Assembly (NCBI GenBank): GCA_910586645.1
Contig: CAJUIS010000003.1
Coordinates: 1 to 64,000, forward strand
From: an uncultured Lachnospiraceae bacterium
GTDB lineage: Bacteria; Bacillota; Clostridia; Lachnospirales; Lachnospiraceae
DNA length: 64,000 nt
Direction: 5' to 3'
Shown: positions 16,982 through 24,803 of the stretch, in pieces
How positions within the stretch are numbered: the stretch's first letter is position 1
Layout: each line of letters begins with the position of its first letter
Program-made: the position numbers and the translations under genes
Notes under the pieces: generated by a model
What the model was told of the DNA's origin: nothing
The model's database searches: none
Seen by the model: only the letters and a program-made list of their open reading frames with translations

Positions 16982-19141
16982 TTATGCCGTATAATCCACC
17001 CAGCGCATTTCCATGGGCTTAAGCTCCAGTTTCATGGCAAACTCTCCATTGATGTAAAGTTCTGTGTCCCTTGCCTCTTTCGCATTGTTAATTACGGCAA
17101 TTTTTTTCGTATTCTCAAATACCGCAAGTTCCGTATCTACGTTTGTGACATAGAATTTCTTCATTTCCGCTTCTTCTCCGGCCGCATAGTAAATTGCCCG
17201 CAGCAAAATCCGGCAGTTCTGCGGAGAATAGGGAAGTCCGGCAAAATAAACGCTGTGTCCCTTTCCATACGTATTTACCACAAGACGGCTGTATTCCCCA
17301 TCCTTATTCAGAATCTGGTAATTTTCACCCTGCGCATAAATCCGGCTCATTCCTTCGCCAAAGTCTATCTCGCCTTCAATGTCCTCCAAAATAAAATGAT
17401 CCGGATTCAGCTCGTTGTACTTATCCGTACTCAGCGAATACATCATCTCACGGTCTACGCCAAGCACGTCGCTAAGCTGGAAATAACGTCCCTGAGACTG
17501 GTGCGCCGTCGGCTCTCCAATGCCGATAAAACCGCCGCCATTGTCCACAAATCTGCGGACTGCGGCAACAACTTCTTCATCCAGCCAGTTTTCTCCTCCG
17601 CTGAATGCCGTTTCCGCATCGCCAAAATTAATGATAACCTTAATGTCATCGGAAATTCCGTTTTTAACGTCGTCAAAACCAATAAATTCCACTTCAAACG
17701 GCATTCCGCTCAAACACTCAAGCGCTCCGTTGTAGGAATAAATTTCTCTGTGCCAGATCGAATGATGCACCTGATAAGACATCCAGCCGCGCAGCGGTCC
17801 CCAGCAGCTTAAGACGCCAACTTTAAACGGAGCCGTATACGCCTTGTGTCCCTGCATATTTTCATGGATCAGACGGAACTCACTGATTACAAACTGAATC
17901 GCGTCAATAAATCCATCCCATCCGGAAGCCAGTTTTAAATATCCGCCGTATCCAATCCTGTCTAACGGAGAACGCAAAATCGCACGTCTCACCTTCAGCC
18001 AGTTCTCCTGCGCCTCTTTGATCGGATCTCCTCCCTCACAGAACACATCCGGGAAGAAATAAGGCAGAAGCCTTCCTTCTGTATATTTCACGCCTTTGAT
18101 GTCAGAAACCATACGCATTGTAACGCCGTCGCCAACAGAGCCAACTACGGCGTCCAGTCCGATATTTGCAAAATATTTGCCGAACGGCTCCGTCCCAATC
18201 CAGTGATCGCCGACGAACATCATGGCTTCTTTTCCATAGGAATGCACAATATCCACAATTTCTTTGGCCAGCTTGCTGACTTCAATCTGCTGGAATTCAA
18301 TATAATCCCGGAACTCTTTGCTTGGAACCCGGAAAATGGAGTTGTGGTACCCCTCGTCCACAATAAACTCCGGACGGAATTTATAACCCGCCCATTTCTC
18401 AAACTGTTCTAGAATATAGGGGCTTACGCTGGCGCTGTAGCCAAACCAGTCTACGTATTTCTCTCTTTTCTTGTCGTCAAACGTAAGCGTAAACTGATGG
18501 AAAAACGTCGTAAACCTTACTACATTAATCTCCGGATTGTCCTCACACCATTTCTTTAACTTCTCTTTTACGTGCTGCTGCGTTTTTGGCAGACGGACGT
18601 CAAACGTAATCTGGTGCGGCGCATCCTTCCAGTCGTTCGTAATGAAATTAAACATATGCACCGGATCCCAGATCAAAAACGCAAGAAAGCTCACGGTATA
18701 TTCATGGTACGGAACGGTCTGTATCTCAACCTCTCCGGCCGCTTCGTCATATTCCCATCGATCCGCCGGAACGACTTCGCCCGTCGTGCGGTCAATTACT
18801 TCCCACCAGCGTTTGGGATCATGAATCGTGTTGACTTTTAACTGCTCCCTGTGAAACCCTTTCATCAGCTCAATCCGCAGCGTCTCTCCCCGCGCAGTTA
18901 CGCGATCGCTGATTAAGTATTCCTGCTGAACCTCGTCCGGATTCGCTTCCGCCCACTCATTATCCTTTCTGGTTGTATAATACGTGGCGTATTTTTTCGC
19001 ATCCTGGGAAAGCAGTTCATCCGGAAACGTAGTCCCGTCACAATCCCGCAAAGCGTCCGCGCCCAGTAATTCCTTCAGCCGTATTGTCTCCTCCACCATG
19101 TCCACATCCGTTGGAAGTGTCAATCTTCCCTTTTGTTCCAT
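16982..19141 (-). CDS. lnpA: GH112 1,3-beta-galactosyl-N-acetylhexosamine phosphorylase
   Basis: Cleaves galacto-N-biose or lacto-N-biose with phosphate to give Gal-1-P and GalNAc or GlcNAc, in the cytoplasm. The 719-residue length and the order of motifs fit GH112: TIM-barrel start GRLTLPTDVDM, FTTFFHQFTLTFDD, the active-site FIVDEGYHNS, then a glutaminase-like fold (VGVLSCWGPLRGWMSYQVHH) and a small beta tail. GH112 also contains galactosyl-rhamnose phosphorylases. The divergent nagB-nagA genes, which would process the released amino sugar after phosphorylation, favour the GNB/LNB activity. ATG 19141 is chosen over an upstream in-frame ATG because GGAGG lies five bases before it. Confidence 0.93.
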   Translation of the reverse strand: MEQKGRLTLPTDVDMVEETIRLKELLGADALRDCDGTTFPDELLSQDAKKYATYYTTRKDNEWAEANPDEVQQEYLISDRVTARGETLRIELMKGFHREQLKVNTIHDPKRWWEVIDRTTGEVVPADRWEYDEAAGEVEIQTVPYHEYTVSFLAFLIWDPVHMFNFITNDWKDAPHQITFDVRLPKTQQHVKEKLKKWCEDNPEINVVRFTTFFHQFTLTFDDKKREKYVDWFGYSASVSPYILEQFEKWAGYKFRPEFIVDEGYHNSIFRVPSKEFRDYIEFQQIEVSKLAKEIVDIVHSYGKEAMMFVGDHWIGTEPFGKYFANIGLDAVVGSVGDGVTMRMVSDIKGVKYTEGRLLPYFFPDVFCEGGDPIKEAQENWLKVRRAILRSPLDRIGYGGYLKLASGWDGFIDAIQFVISEFRLIHENMQGHKAYTAPFKVGVLSCWGPLRGWMSYQVHHSIWHREIYSYNGALECLSGMPFEVEFIGFDDVKNGISDDIKVIINFGDAETAFSGGENWLDEEVVAAVRRFVDNGGGFIGIGEPTAHQSQGRYFQLSDVLGVDREMMYSLSTDKYNELNPDHFILEDIEGEIDFGEGMSRIYAQGENYQILNKDGEYSRLVVNTYGKGHSVYFAGLPYSPQNCRILLRAIYYAAGEEAEMKKFYVTNVDTELAVFENTKKIAVINNAKEARDTELYINGEFAMKLELKPMEMRWVDYTA

Positions 19142-19159
19142 AATTTCCTCCTGTATCTT

Positions 19160-19265
19160 AAAAATTCCAAACGTTATACGTGCTTCTAGTATATCTGTCC
19201 GCACAATGAAATGCAAGTATTTTTCCAACAACATAAATCCGATTAATTTTCAAAAAATTCCAAAC
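19160..19265. repeat. Direct repeat AAAAATTCCAAAC in the lnpA/nagB divergent region
   Basis: Exact 13-bp copies at 19160-19172 and 19253-19265, 93 bp apart, near nine helical turns. One lies between the lnpA promoter and its start codon, the other just upstream of the nagB -35 box. A shared regulator site for both arms is plausible. Confidence 0.6.
19188..19216 (-). promoter_or_regulatory. lnpA promoter
   Basis: TTGCAT (19211-19216) and TATACT (19188-19193) with a 17-bp spacer on the minus strand. Confidence 0.65.
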
Positions 19266-19271
19266 TTAGGA

Positions 19272-19299
19272 TTGAGAATTTTCAAAAATGTACTATAAT
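19272..19299 (+). promoter_or_regulatory. nagB-nagA promoter
   Basis: TTGAGA (19272-19277) and TATAAT (19294-19299) with a 16-bp spacer, 36 bp before the nagB ATG. Confidence 0.65.
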
Positions 19300-19335
19300 A
19301 GAGTTATAGTATATTAAGAAGGAGGAATTTTTATT

Positions 19336-20088
19336 ATGCAACTGATTCAGGCAAAGGATTATGACGACATGAGCCGCAAAGCGGCAAACATTATTTCTGC
19401 ACAGGTGATTCTGAAACCAAACTGTGTGCTCGGCCTTGCGACGGGTTCCACACCTCTTGGCACATATGCCAATCTGATTGACTGGTACAAAAAAGGGGAT
19501 TTGGATTTTTCAGATGTTTCCTCTGCCAATCTTGACGAATACAGAGGGCTTCCGGCAGACAATGATCAGAGTTACCGCTACTTTATGAATACCAACCTGT
19601 TCGATCAGATCAATATTGACAAAACAAGAACGCACGTTCCGGACGGCATGGAGCCGGACAGCGCAAAAGCCTGCCGCGACCACGACAACATTATAAAAGA
19701 AATGGGCGGCATTGACTTACAGCTTCTTGGCCTTGGCTTAAACGGGCATATCGGCTTCAACGAGCCCGCAGATGAATTCCCGAAGGGAACCCACTGCGTA
19801 GATTTGACGCAGAGCACAATTGAAGCAAATTCCAGATTCTTCGCTTCCATCGACGAAGTTCCGACACAGGCCTATACCATGGGCATCCAGTCTATTATGC
19901 TTGCAAAGAAAATCCTGATTATCGCCAGCGGGGCAAATAAAGCTGAAATCATCGCAAAAGCCTTCCTTGGACCTGTAACTCCGGAAGTTCCGGCATCCAT
20001 TCTGCAAATGCATCCCGACGTTACGCTCGTAGCGGACGAGGCCGCTTTATCCGTTTATCTGAAACAAAAAAGCGAAATGGAGGGATAA
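19336..20088 (+). CDS. nagB: Glucosamine-6-phosphate deaminase
   Basis: Converts glucosamine-6-phosphate to fructose-6-phosphate and ammonia. The 250 residues hold the sugar-phosphate loop GLATGSTPLGTY, the NLDEYRGL segment with catalytic Asp, GLGLNGHIGFNEP with the ring-opening His, and the C-terminal GANKAEIIAKA. The E. coli allosteric C-terminal extension is absent, as in other Gram-positive NagB. AGGAGG lies ten bases before ATG 19336. It is followed three bases later by nagA. Confidence 0.97.
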   Translation: MQLIQAKDYDDMSRKAANIISAQVILKPNCVLGLATGSTPLGTYANLIDWYKKGDLDFSDVSSANLDEYRGLPADNDQSYRYFMNTNLFDQINIDKTRTHVPDGMEPDSAKACRDHDNIIKEMGGIDLQLLGLGLNGHIGFNEPADEFPKGTHCVDLTQSTIEANSRFFASIDEVPTQAYTMGIQSIMLAKKILIIASGANKAEIIAKAFLGPVTPEVPASILQMHPDVTLVADEAALSVYLKQKSEMEG

Positions 20089-20091
20089 TGC

Positions 20092-21222
20092 ATGATTATC
20101 AAAAACGCTCTTGTATTCACAGATGACTGTAAATTTACTGCAAAAGACGTCTATGTGGAAGGGGAACGCATTGCAGACACCGCTTCGGATTCCGAAGTAA
20201 TTGACGGCAGCGGCTGTTATCTGATTCCGGGACTTATGGACATCCATTTCCACGGCTGCGTAGGACATGATTTCTGTGACGGCACGCAGGAAGCGGTCAC
20301 TGCCATAGCGGAATATGAACTGAAAAGCGGCGTGACTTCCATCTGCCCCGCTTCCATGACCCTCTCCGAAGAGGATCTGGTTCATATTTGCACAAACGCA
20401 AAAGAATACCGCGATTCCTGGAAACCTGGAACGTCCGCAAGGCTTTGCGGCATTAATCTGGAAGGCCCGTTCATTGCCATGAACAAAAAAGGCGCCCAGA
20501 ATCCAAAATACGTCACCCCGCCAAATCCGGATATGTTCCAGCATCTGATTGACGCAGGAGACGGCCTTGTAAAACTGACTACCATCGCGCCGGAAACAGA
20601 CGGAGCCATTGATTTCATCCGGAAGTTTTCACCCGAGGTAAGGATTTCCATCGGACACACGGACTGCGATTATGACACCGCAAGAGAAGCGTTTCTGGCA
20701 GGCGCAAGCCATATCACACATCTGTTTAATGCCATGCCTCCGTTTACGCACAGAAAACCGGCGTTAATCGGAGCCGGATTTGATACGAAAAAAGTGACGC
20801 CTGAAATCATCTGCGACGGCATTCATATCAATCCCTCTTCCGTCCGGACTGCGTTTGCCATTTTCGGCGACGATCGCCTGATTTTAATCAGCGACAGCAT
20901 GATGGCAACCGGTATGCCAAACGGGGACTACTCTCTGGGAGGACTTGCCGTAAAGATGAAAGATCGTCTCGCCACATTAGAAGACGGCACGATTGCCGGC
21001 TCTGCAACGAATCTTATGGACTGTATGAGAATCGCTGTGCAGCAAATGGAAATTCCTCTTGAAAGCGCCATCAAATGCGCAACCATCAATCCTGCGCGGG
21101 CAATCGGGGAAGACAAAGAGTATGGAAGCATAAAAACCGGAAAATATGCGGATTTACTGCTTCTGGACAAAGAAACCCTTGCATTAAAGAAAGTTATTTC
21201 TCATGGAATCGCTATTGCTTAA
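20092..21222 (+). CDS. nagA: N-acetylglucosamine-6-phosphate deacetylase
   Basis: Removes acetate from GlcNAc-6-P to feed NagB. A 376-residue amidohydrolase with metal-site and catalytic motifs in order: GLMDIHFHGCVGHDF, LEGPFIAMNKKGAQN, ISIGHTDCDYD, HLFNAMPPFTHR and LISDSMMATGMPNG (catalytic Asp). Its ribosome site GGAGGGATAATGC lies in the end of nagB, so the pair is translationally linked. A strong terminator follows the stop. With the divergent GH112 phosphorylase this forms a small host-glycan catabolic group, though no amino-sugar kinase is present here. Confidence 0.97.
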   Translation: MIIKNALVFTDDCKFTAKDVYVEGERIADTASDSEVIDGSGCYLIPGLMDIHFHGCVGHDFCDGTQEAVTAIAEYELKSGVTSICPASMTLSEEDLVHICTNAKEYRDSWKPGTSARLCGINLEGPFIAMNKKGAQNPKYVTPPNPDMFQHLIDAGDGLVKLTTIAPETDGAIDFIRKFSPEVRISIGHTDCDYDTAREAFLAGASHITHLFNAMPPFTHRKPALIGAGFDTKKVTPEIICDGIHINPSSVRTAFAIFGDDRLILISDSMMATGMPNGDYSLGGLAVKMKDRLATLEDGTIAGSATNLMDCMRIAVQQMEIPLESAIKCATINPARAIGEDKEYGSIKTGKYADLLLLDKETLALKKVISHGIAIA

Positions 21223-21247
21223 AGCATTCTATCATTTTATAACAATC

Positions 21248-21279
21248 AAACAGGCAGCGTTTTCTGGCTGCCTGTTTTT
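21248..21279. terminator. nagA terminator, probably bidirectional
   Basis: An 11-bp stem, AAACAGGCAGC with GCTGCCTGTTT, an 8-nt loop and trailing T residues. It sits between nagA and the convergent gene at 21286. Confidence 0.9.
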
Positions 21280-21285
21280 GCATTG

Positions 21286-22044
21286 TTAGCCGTAAAAATC
21301 AAACTTTCCTCCTACCCAGGACTCCTGTTCGGTTTGTACGTAATCGCTCATTCCCATAGAAATCGTCTGATTGATTTTCTGAAGCAGTTCTTCCATGGAA
21401 GAAGCCGTCACGGTTACCAGGTTTTCCTCATCCCACTCCTGTTTTAAGCGTTCCGATTCCTGTTCTTTTTCTGTCTTCTTTTTTTCCGCCTGTTTTTCAG
21501 CCGCAGCTTTTTTTGCTTCTTTCTGAGCTTCTTTTTTCTGCGCGGCTTTTTTCTCAATCCGCGCCTTCTGCGCCGCCAAAGACTTGTCAATCACTGCAAA
21601 AAACGACGTCGTTCCTCCATCGTTTACCTGCATCCCATATGTCTTTACGGCGGAAGCATTCGATCCCAGACTGTTTTTTAACTGGGAAAGCTGTTTTGTC
21701 GCGCCTCCGATCACCGCTTCATATTTCTTGCGGTAATCTTCATCCACTGCCATACGCTCCACTTTTTCTGTGTCAATCAGCACAACCATGCGGTTCGCAT
21801 TGGCATATTTCCCTGCGTTCGCCTGTGCTTCCGCCTTTTTGTCCTCACTGACCAGAATAAAATCCATATTGGAATATTTCTTTTTTAACTGCTCGTAATA
21901 CTTCTTTGCCCTGTCGCTTAATTCCGGATTTCCAATAACCGCTCCGCCCACTTTCGACTTCTTTGTATTTGTCCTGTCTGAAGCATTTGTCCTGGAAGCC
22001 TGTGCGTAGCTTCCGGCCGCTTCTGCCTGCGTCACTTGATTCAT
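21286..22044 (-). CDS. DUF6033-like protein
   Basis: A 252-residue protein without signal peptide. The central part (GNPELSDRAKKYYEQLKKKY, NMDFILVSEDKK, ANRMVVLIDTEKVERMA) is the pattern of a family common in Lachnospiraceae that I place as DUF6033, with modest certainty. Residues ~165-215 are almost entirely Ala, Lys, Glu and Gln, a long charged helix or coiled coil. The C-terminus (ESWVGGKFDFYG) is typical. A GTG start 12 codons earlier is possible. ATG 22044 follows GGGAGG at 11 bases. Function unknown. Confidence 0.7.
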   Translation of the reverse strand: MNQVTQAEAAGSYAQASRTNASDRTNTKKSKVGGAVIGNPELSDRAKKYYEQLKKKYSNMDFILVSEDKKAEAQANAGKYANANRMVVLIDTEKVERMAVDEDYRKKYEAVIGGATKQLSQLKNSLGSNASAVKTYGMQVNDGGTTSFFAVIDKSLAAQKARIEKKAAQKKEAQKEAKKAAAEKQAEKKKTEKEQESERLKQEWDEENLVTVTASSMEELLQKINQTISMGMSDYVQTEQESWVGGKFDFYG

Positions 22045-22102
22045 ATCCCCATCATCCTCCCTGAATGCTTTTTGATACACGAAAGGTAACTCCGTTTACA
22101 GA

Positions 22103-22142
22103 ATAAAAAAACCGATTTATCCAGTCAAAAGATATATCGGTT
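22103..22142 (-). terminator. Terminator of the transketolase operon
   Basis: On the minus strand AACCGAT pairs with ATCGGTT, extended by a few more pairs after a mismatch, and is followed by a run of seven T. It lies about 50 bp after the stop at 22195. Confidence 0.75.
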
Positions 22143-22194
22143 CTTTTCTTTGATTTCATTATAGCTGCGGGCATTTCCCGCCTTTTTGCGCGTA

Positions 22195-23151
22195 TTACAG
22201 CGCCGCTTTGATCTTCTTATAAATCCCTTCCGCATCCAGTCCGTATTTATGCAGAAGCTCAAGCGCAGGCCCGGACTCTCCAAATACGTCGTTCATACCG
22301 ATTCTGGTAACTCTTGTCGGGCATTTCTCACTAAGCGTTTCACAGACCGCTGCGCCAAGCCCTCCGATCACAGAATGCTCTTCCACTGTAAACACCCTTC
22401 CTGTTTTTGCTGCGGAAGCGGCAACAAGCGCATCGTCAAGCGGCTTAATCGTATGGATATTGATAAGCTCTGCGTCAATCCCGTCAGCGGCAAGCATTTC
22501 CGCCGCATAAATTGATTCCACAACGCACAGGCCCGTGGCAAATATCGTCAGATCTTTGCCTTCTCTCAGCACAATTCCTTTGCCAAGCTCAAATTGATAA
22601 TCTTCCCTGTCATTAAATACCGGAACGGCAAGCCTTCCGAACCGCATATACACCGGGCCTTTGTAAGCATAAGCCGCCCGGACTGCAGCAATTGCTTCAA
22701 TATTATCGCTTGGATTTATCACCGCCATGCCTGGAATGGAGCGCATCAATGCGATATCCTCGTTGCACTGGTGCGTCGCCCCGTCTTCTCCCACGGAAAT
22801 GCCCGCATGCGTAGCTCCGATTTTTACATTTAAACCGGGATAGCCGATGGAGCTTCGTATCTGTTCATATGCGCGTCCCGATACAAACATCGCGAACGTA
22901 CTCATAAACGGTATTTTTCCGCTGGCGGCAAGCCCTGCTGCAATTCCTGCCATATTGGCTTCTGCTATTCCGCAGTTAATATGCCTGTCGGGAAACTCTT
23001 TTGCAAACATACACGTCTTTGTCGCAGCCGCAAGATCCGCATCCAGGGCAACCACATTTTTATCTTCTTTTCCAAGCTCAACCAGAGTGCTGCCATAGCC
23101 TTCCCTGGTTGCAATTCTTGGCAGTTCGTCAAAATTTCTGCTTACTGGCAT
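22195..23151 (-). CDS. Transketolase C-terminal subunit
   Basis: The 318 residues cover the pyrimidine-binding and C-terminal domains of transketolase. The catalytic Glu lies in INCGIAEANMAGIAAGLA, the pyrimidine pocket follows (STFAMFVSGRAYEQIR), then HAGISVGEDGATHQ and the C-terminal EEHSVIGGLG. It works with the adjacent N-terminal subunit in the non-oxidative pentose phosphate pathway. The start overlaps the upstream gene's end by 10 bp. Two-gene transketolases are standard in many Clostridia and archaea, so the split is not a frameshift. Confidence 0.95.
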   Translation of the reverse strand: MPVSRNFDELPRIATREGYGSTLVELGKEDKNVVALDADLAAATKTCMFAKEFPDRHINCGIAEANMAGIAAGLAASGKIPFMSTFAMFVSGRAYEQIRSSIGYPGLNVKIGATHAGISVGEDGATHQCNEDIALMRSIPGMAVINPSDNIEAIAAVRAAYAYKGPVYMRFGRLAVPVFNDREDYQFELGKGIVLREGKDLTIFATGLCVVESIYAAEMLAADGIDAELINIHTIKPLDDALVAASAAKTGRVFTVEEHSVIGGLGAAVCETLSEKCPTRVTRIGMNDVFGESGPALELLHKYGLDAEGIYKKIKAAL

Positions 23152-23975
23152 AATGTTTCACCTGCTTTCCTCAAATCTTCCATCGCCACTTTAAATTCCT
23201 CTTCTTTCGGAGCTTTGCCGTGCCATTCCGCGGCATCCTCCATAAAGGAAACTCCTCTGCCCTTTACGGTATTGGCAATGATTGCCGTCGGCATCCCCTT
23301 CGTCTCTTTCGCTTCCTGAAATGCTGCCGCAATCTCTTCAAAATTATGGCCGTCGATGGTGATTGTGTGAAAATGAAACGCCTGAAACTTTTTATCAATC
23401 GGATACGGCGAGCATACATCCTCTACCCTTCCGTCAATCTGAAGCTTATTATGGTCTATAATGACAACAAGGTTGTCCAGCTTACGATGTCCCGCAAACA
23501 TGGCGGCTTCCCAAATCTGACCTTCCTGAATCTCTCCGTCTCCGCACAGCGCATACACGCGGTAATCCTTCGCATCCATCTTTGCCGCAAGCGCCATTCC
23601 AACCGCCGTGGATAATCCCTGTCCCAAAGAACCTGTCGACATATCCACGCCCGGAACGCATTTCATATCCGGATGGCCCTGCAGATAACTTCCGGTATGT
23701 CTGAGCGTATCCAAATCCTCCACCGGGAAAAACCCTCTGTATGCAAGCGCCGCATAAAGCCCCGGAGCCGTGTGTCCTTTGGATAACACAAAACGGTCAC
23801 GATCCTCTTTCTTCGGATTCTTCGGATCTATATTCAACTCCTCAAAATAAAGGTACGTAAAAAGATCCGCTGCCGACAGTGACCCGCCCGGATGCCCTGC
23901 CTTTGCGCTGAAAATCGACGTAACAATCCCTTCACGGACTTTATGTGCCGTCTTCTTTAGTTCTAGTATGTCCAT
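23142..23975 (-). CDS. Transketolase N-terminal subunit
   Basis: A 277-residue thiamine-diphosphate-binding subunit. Motifs: HPGGSLSAADLFTYLYF, LSKGHTAPGLYAAL and the ThDP/Mg site GDGEIQEGQIWEAAM, with Asn in DHNKLQIDG. It is the first gene of a two-gene operon with the C-terminal subunit. ATG 23975 is chosen because AAAAGGAG lies seven bases before it; an upstream in-frame ATG overlaps that same site and is unlikely. Confidence 0.95.
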   Translation of the reverse strand: MDILELKKTAHKVREGIVTSIFSAKAGHPGGSLSAADLFTYLYFEELNIDPKNPKKEDRDRFVLSKGHTAPGLYAALAYRGFFPVEDLDTLRHTGSYLQGHPDMKCVPGVDMSTGSLGQGLSTAVGMALAAKMDAKDYRVYALCGDGEIQEGQIWEAAMFAGHRKLDNLVVIIDHNKLQIDGRVEDVCSPYPIDKKFQAFHFHTITIDGHNFEEIAAAFQEAKETKGMPTAIIANTVKGRGVSFMEDAAEWHGKAPKEEEFKVAMEDLRKAGETLCQ

Positions 23976-24035
23976 CGCAGTCTCCTTTTCCATAAAAAAT
24001 ATAATGTTCCAGTTAAAACAATATCCAGCATTAAG

Positions 24036-24063
24036 ATTATAACCCATACTTACATTTTTACAA
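24036..24063 (-). promoter_or_regulatory. Promoter of the transketolase operon
   Basis: TTGTAA (24058-24063) and TATAAT (24036-24041) with a 16-bp spacer on the minus strand, about 60 bp before the start codon. Confidence 0.6.
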
Positions 24064-24070
24064 GCAGTTT

Positions 24071-24793
24071 TTACAAATTTTCTTCAAATTTCCCCAAATC
24101 TTTTACAACTTCCCCTGCAATCAGAAGCCCGGCCACAGACGGAACAAATGCCGCGCTCCCCGGAATTTCCCTGATTTTCCGGCATTTTTCCCCTTTCTCT
24201 TTCGGCAAAACGGGCTCTTCTTTGGAATATACGACTTTCAGCCTGTCAACGCCTCTCTTTTTTAACTCGCGCCGCATTACTCTGGCCAACGGACAGACTT
24301 TTGTCTGGTAAATGTCTGAAATTTCAAAACGGCTCCCGTCCAGTTTGTTGCCTGCTCCCATACTGCTGATAATGGGCACGCCCCGCTTTGCGGCTTCCAT
24401 AACAAGCGCAATTTTAGCAGTTACCGTATCGACTGCGTCCACAATATAATCATAATCGCCAAATGGAAACTCTTCTGCATTTTCCGGCAGGAAAAAACAG
24501 TTGTACGTCCTTACGCACACTTCCGGATAGATTTCCTGCATCCTTTCTTTCATCACTTCCGTTTTATAACGTCCGACTGTCTTTTTCGTCGCGATAATCT
24601 GACGGTTTAAATTAGACAGGCAGACCGTATCGTTGTCAATCAAATCAAATGCTCCCACGCCGCTTCTGACAAGTCCCTCGCAGACGTATCCTCCCACGCC
24701 GCCAATTCCAAAAACCGCCACGCGCGCCGCGTGAAGCCTGTCCATCGCCGCCTTTCCCAAAAGCATTTCTGTCCTCTGAAACTGATCCGGCAT
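24071..24793 (-). CDS. tcdA: tRNA threonylcarbamoyladenosine dehydratase
   Basis: Catalyses ATP-dependent cyclisation of t6A to ct6A at tRNA position 37. A 240-residue E1-like (ThiF/MoeB/HesA) protein with the nucleotide loop VFGIGGVGGYVCEGL, the DNDTVCLSNLNRQI stretch that binds ATP, DAVDTVTAKIAL, and the TcdA-type RVMRRELKKRGVDRLKVVYS. The zinc cysteines of MoeB are absent, as expected for TcdA. GGAGG lies four bases before ATG 24793. It starts 10 bp after the L,D-transpeptidase stop, so it should share that promoter. Confidence 0.9.
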   Translation of the reverse strand: MPDQFQRTEMLLGKAAMDRLHAARVAVFGIGGVGGYVCEGLVRSGVGAFDLIDNDTVCLSNLNRQIIATKKTVGRYKTEVMKERMQEIYPEVCVRTYNCFFLPENAEEFPFGDYDYIVDAVDTVTAKIALVMEAAKRGVPIISSMGAGNKLDGSRFEISDIYQTKVCPLARVMRRELKKRGVDRLKVVYSKEEPVLPKEKGEKCRKIREIPGSAAFVPSVAGLLIAGEVVKDLGKFEENL

Positions 24794-24803
24794 ACTTCCT
24801 CCT

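Noticed and set aside
16775..17812. A 345-codon rightward frame
   Set aside because: Antisense to the GH112 gene, with no ribosome site and a His/Arg/Phe-rich composition typical of shadow frames.
22195..23975. Transketolase as one gene broken by a frameshift
   Set aside because: Both parts have their own starts and ribosome sites, and the two-subunit form is normal in this group.
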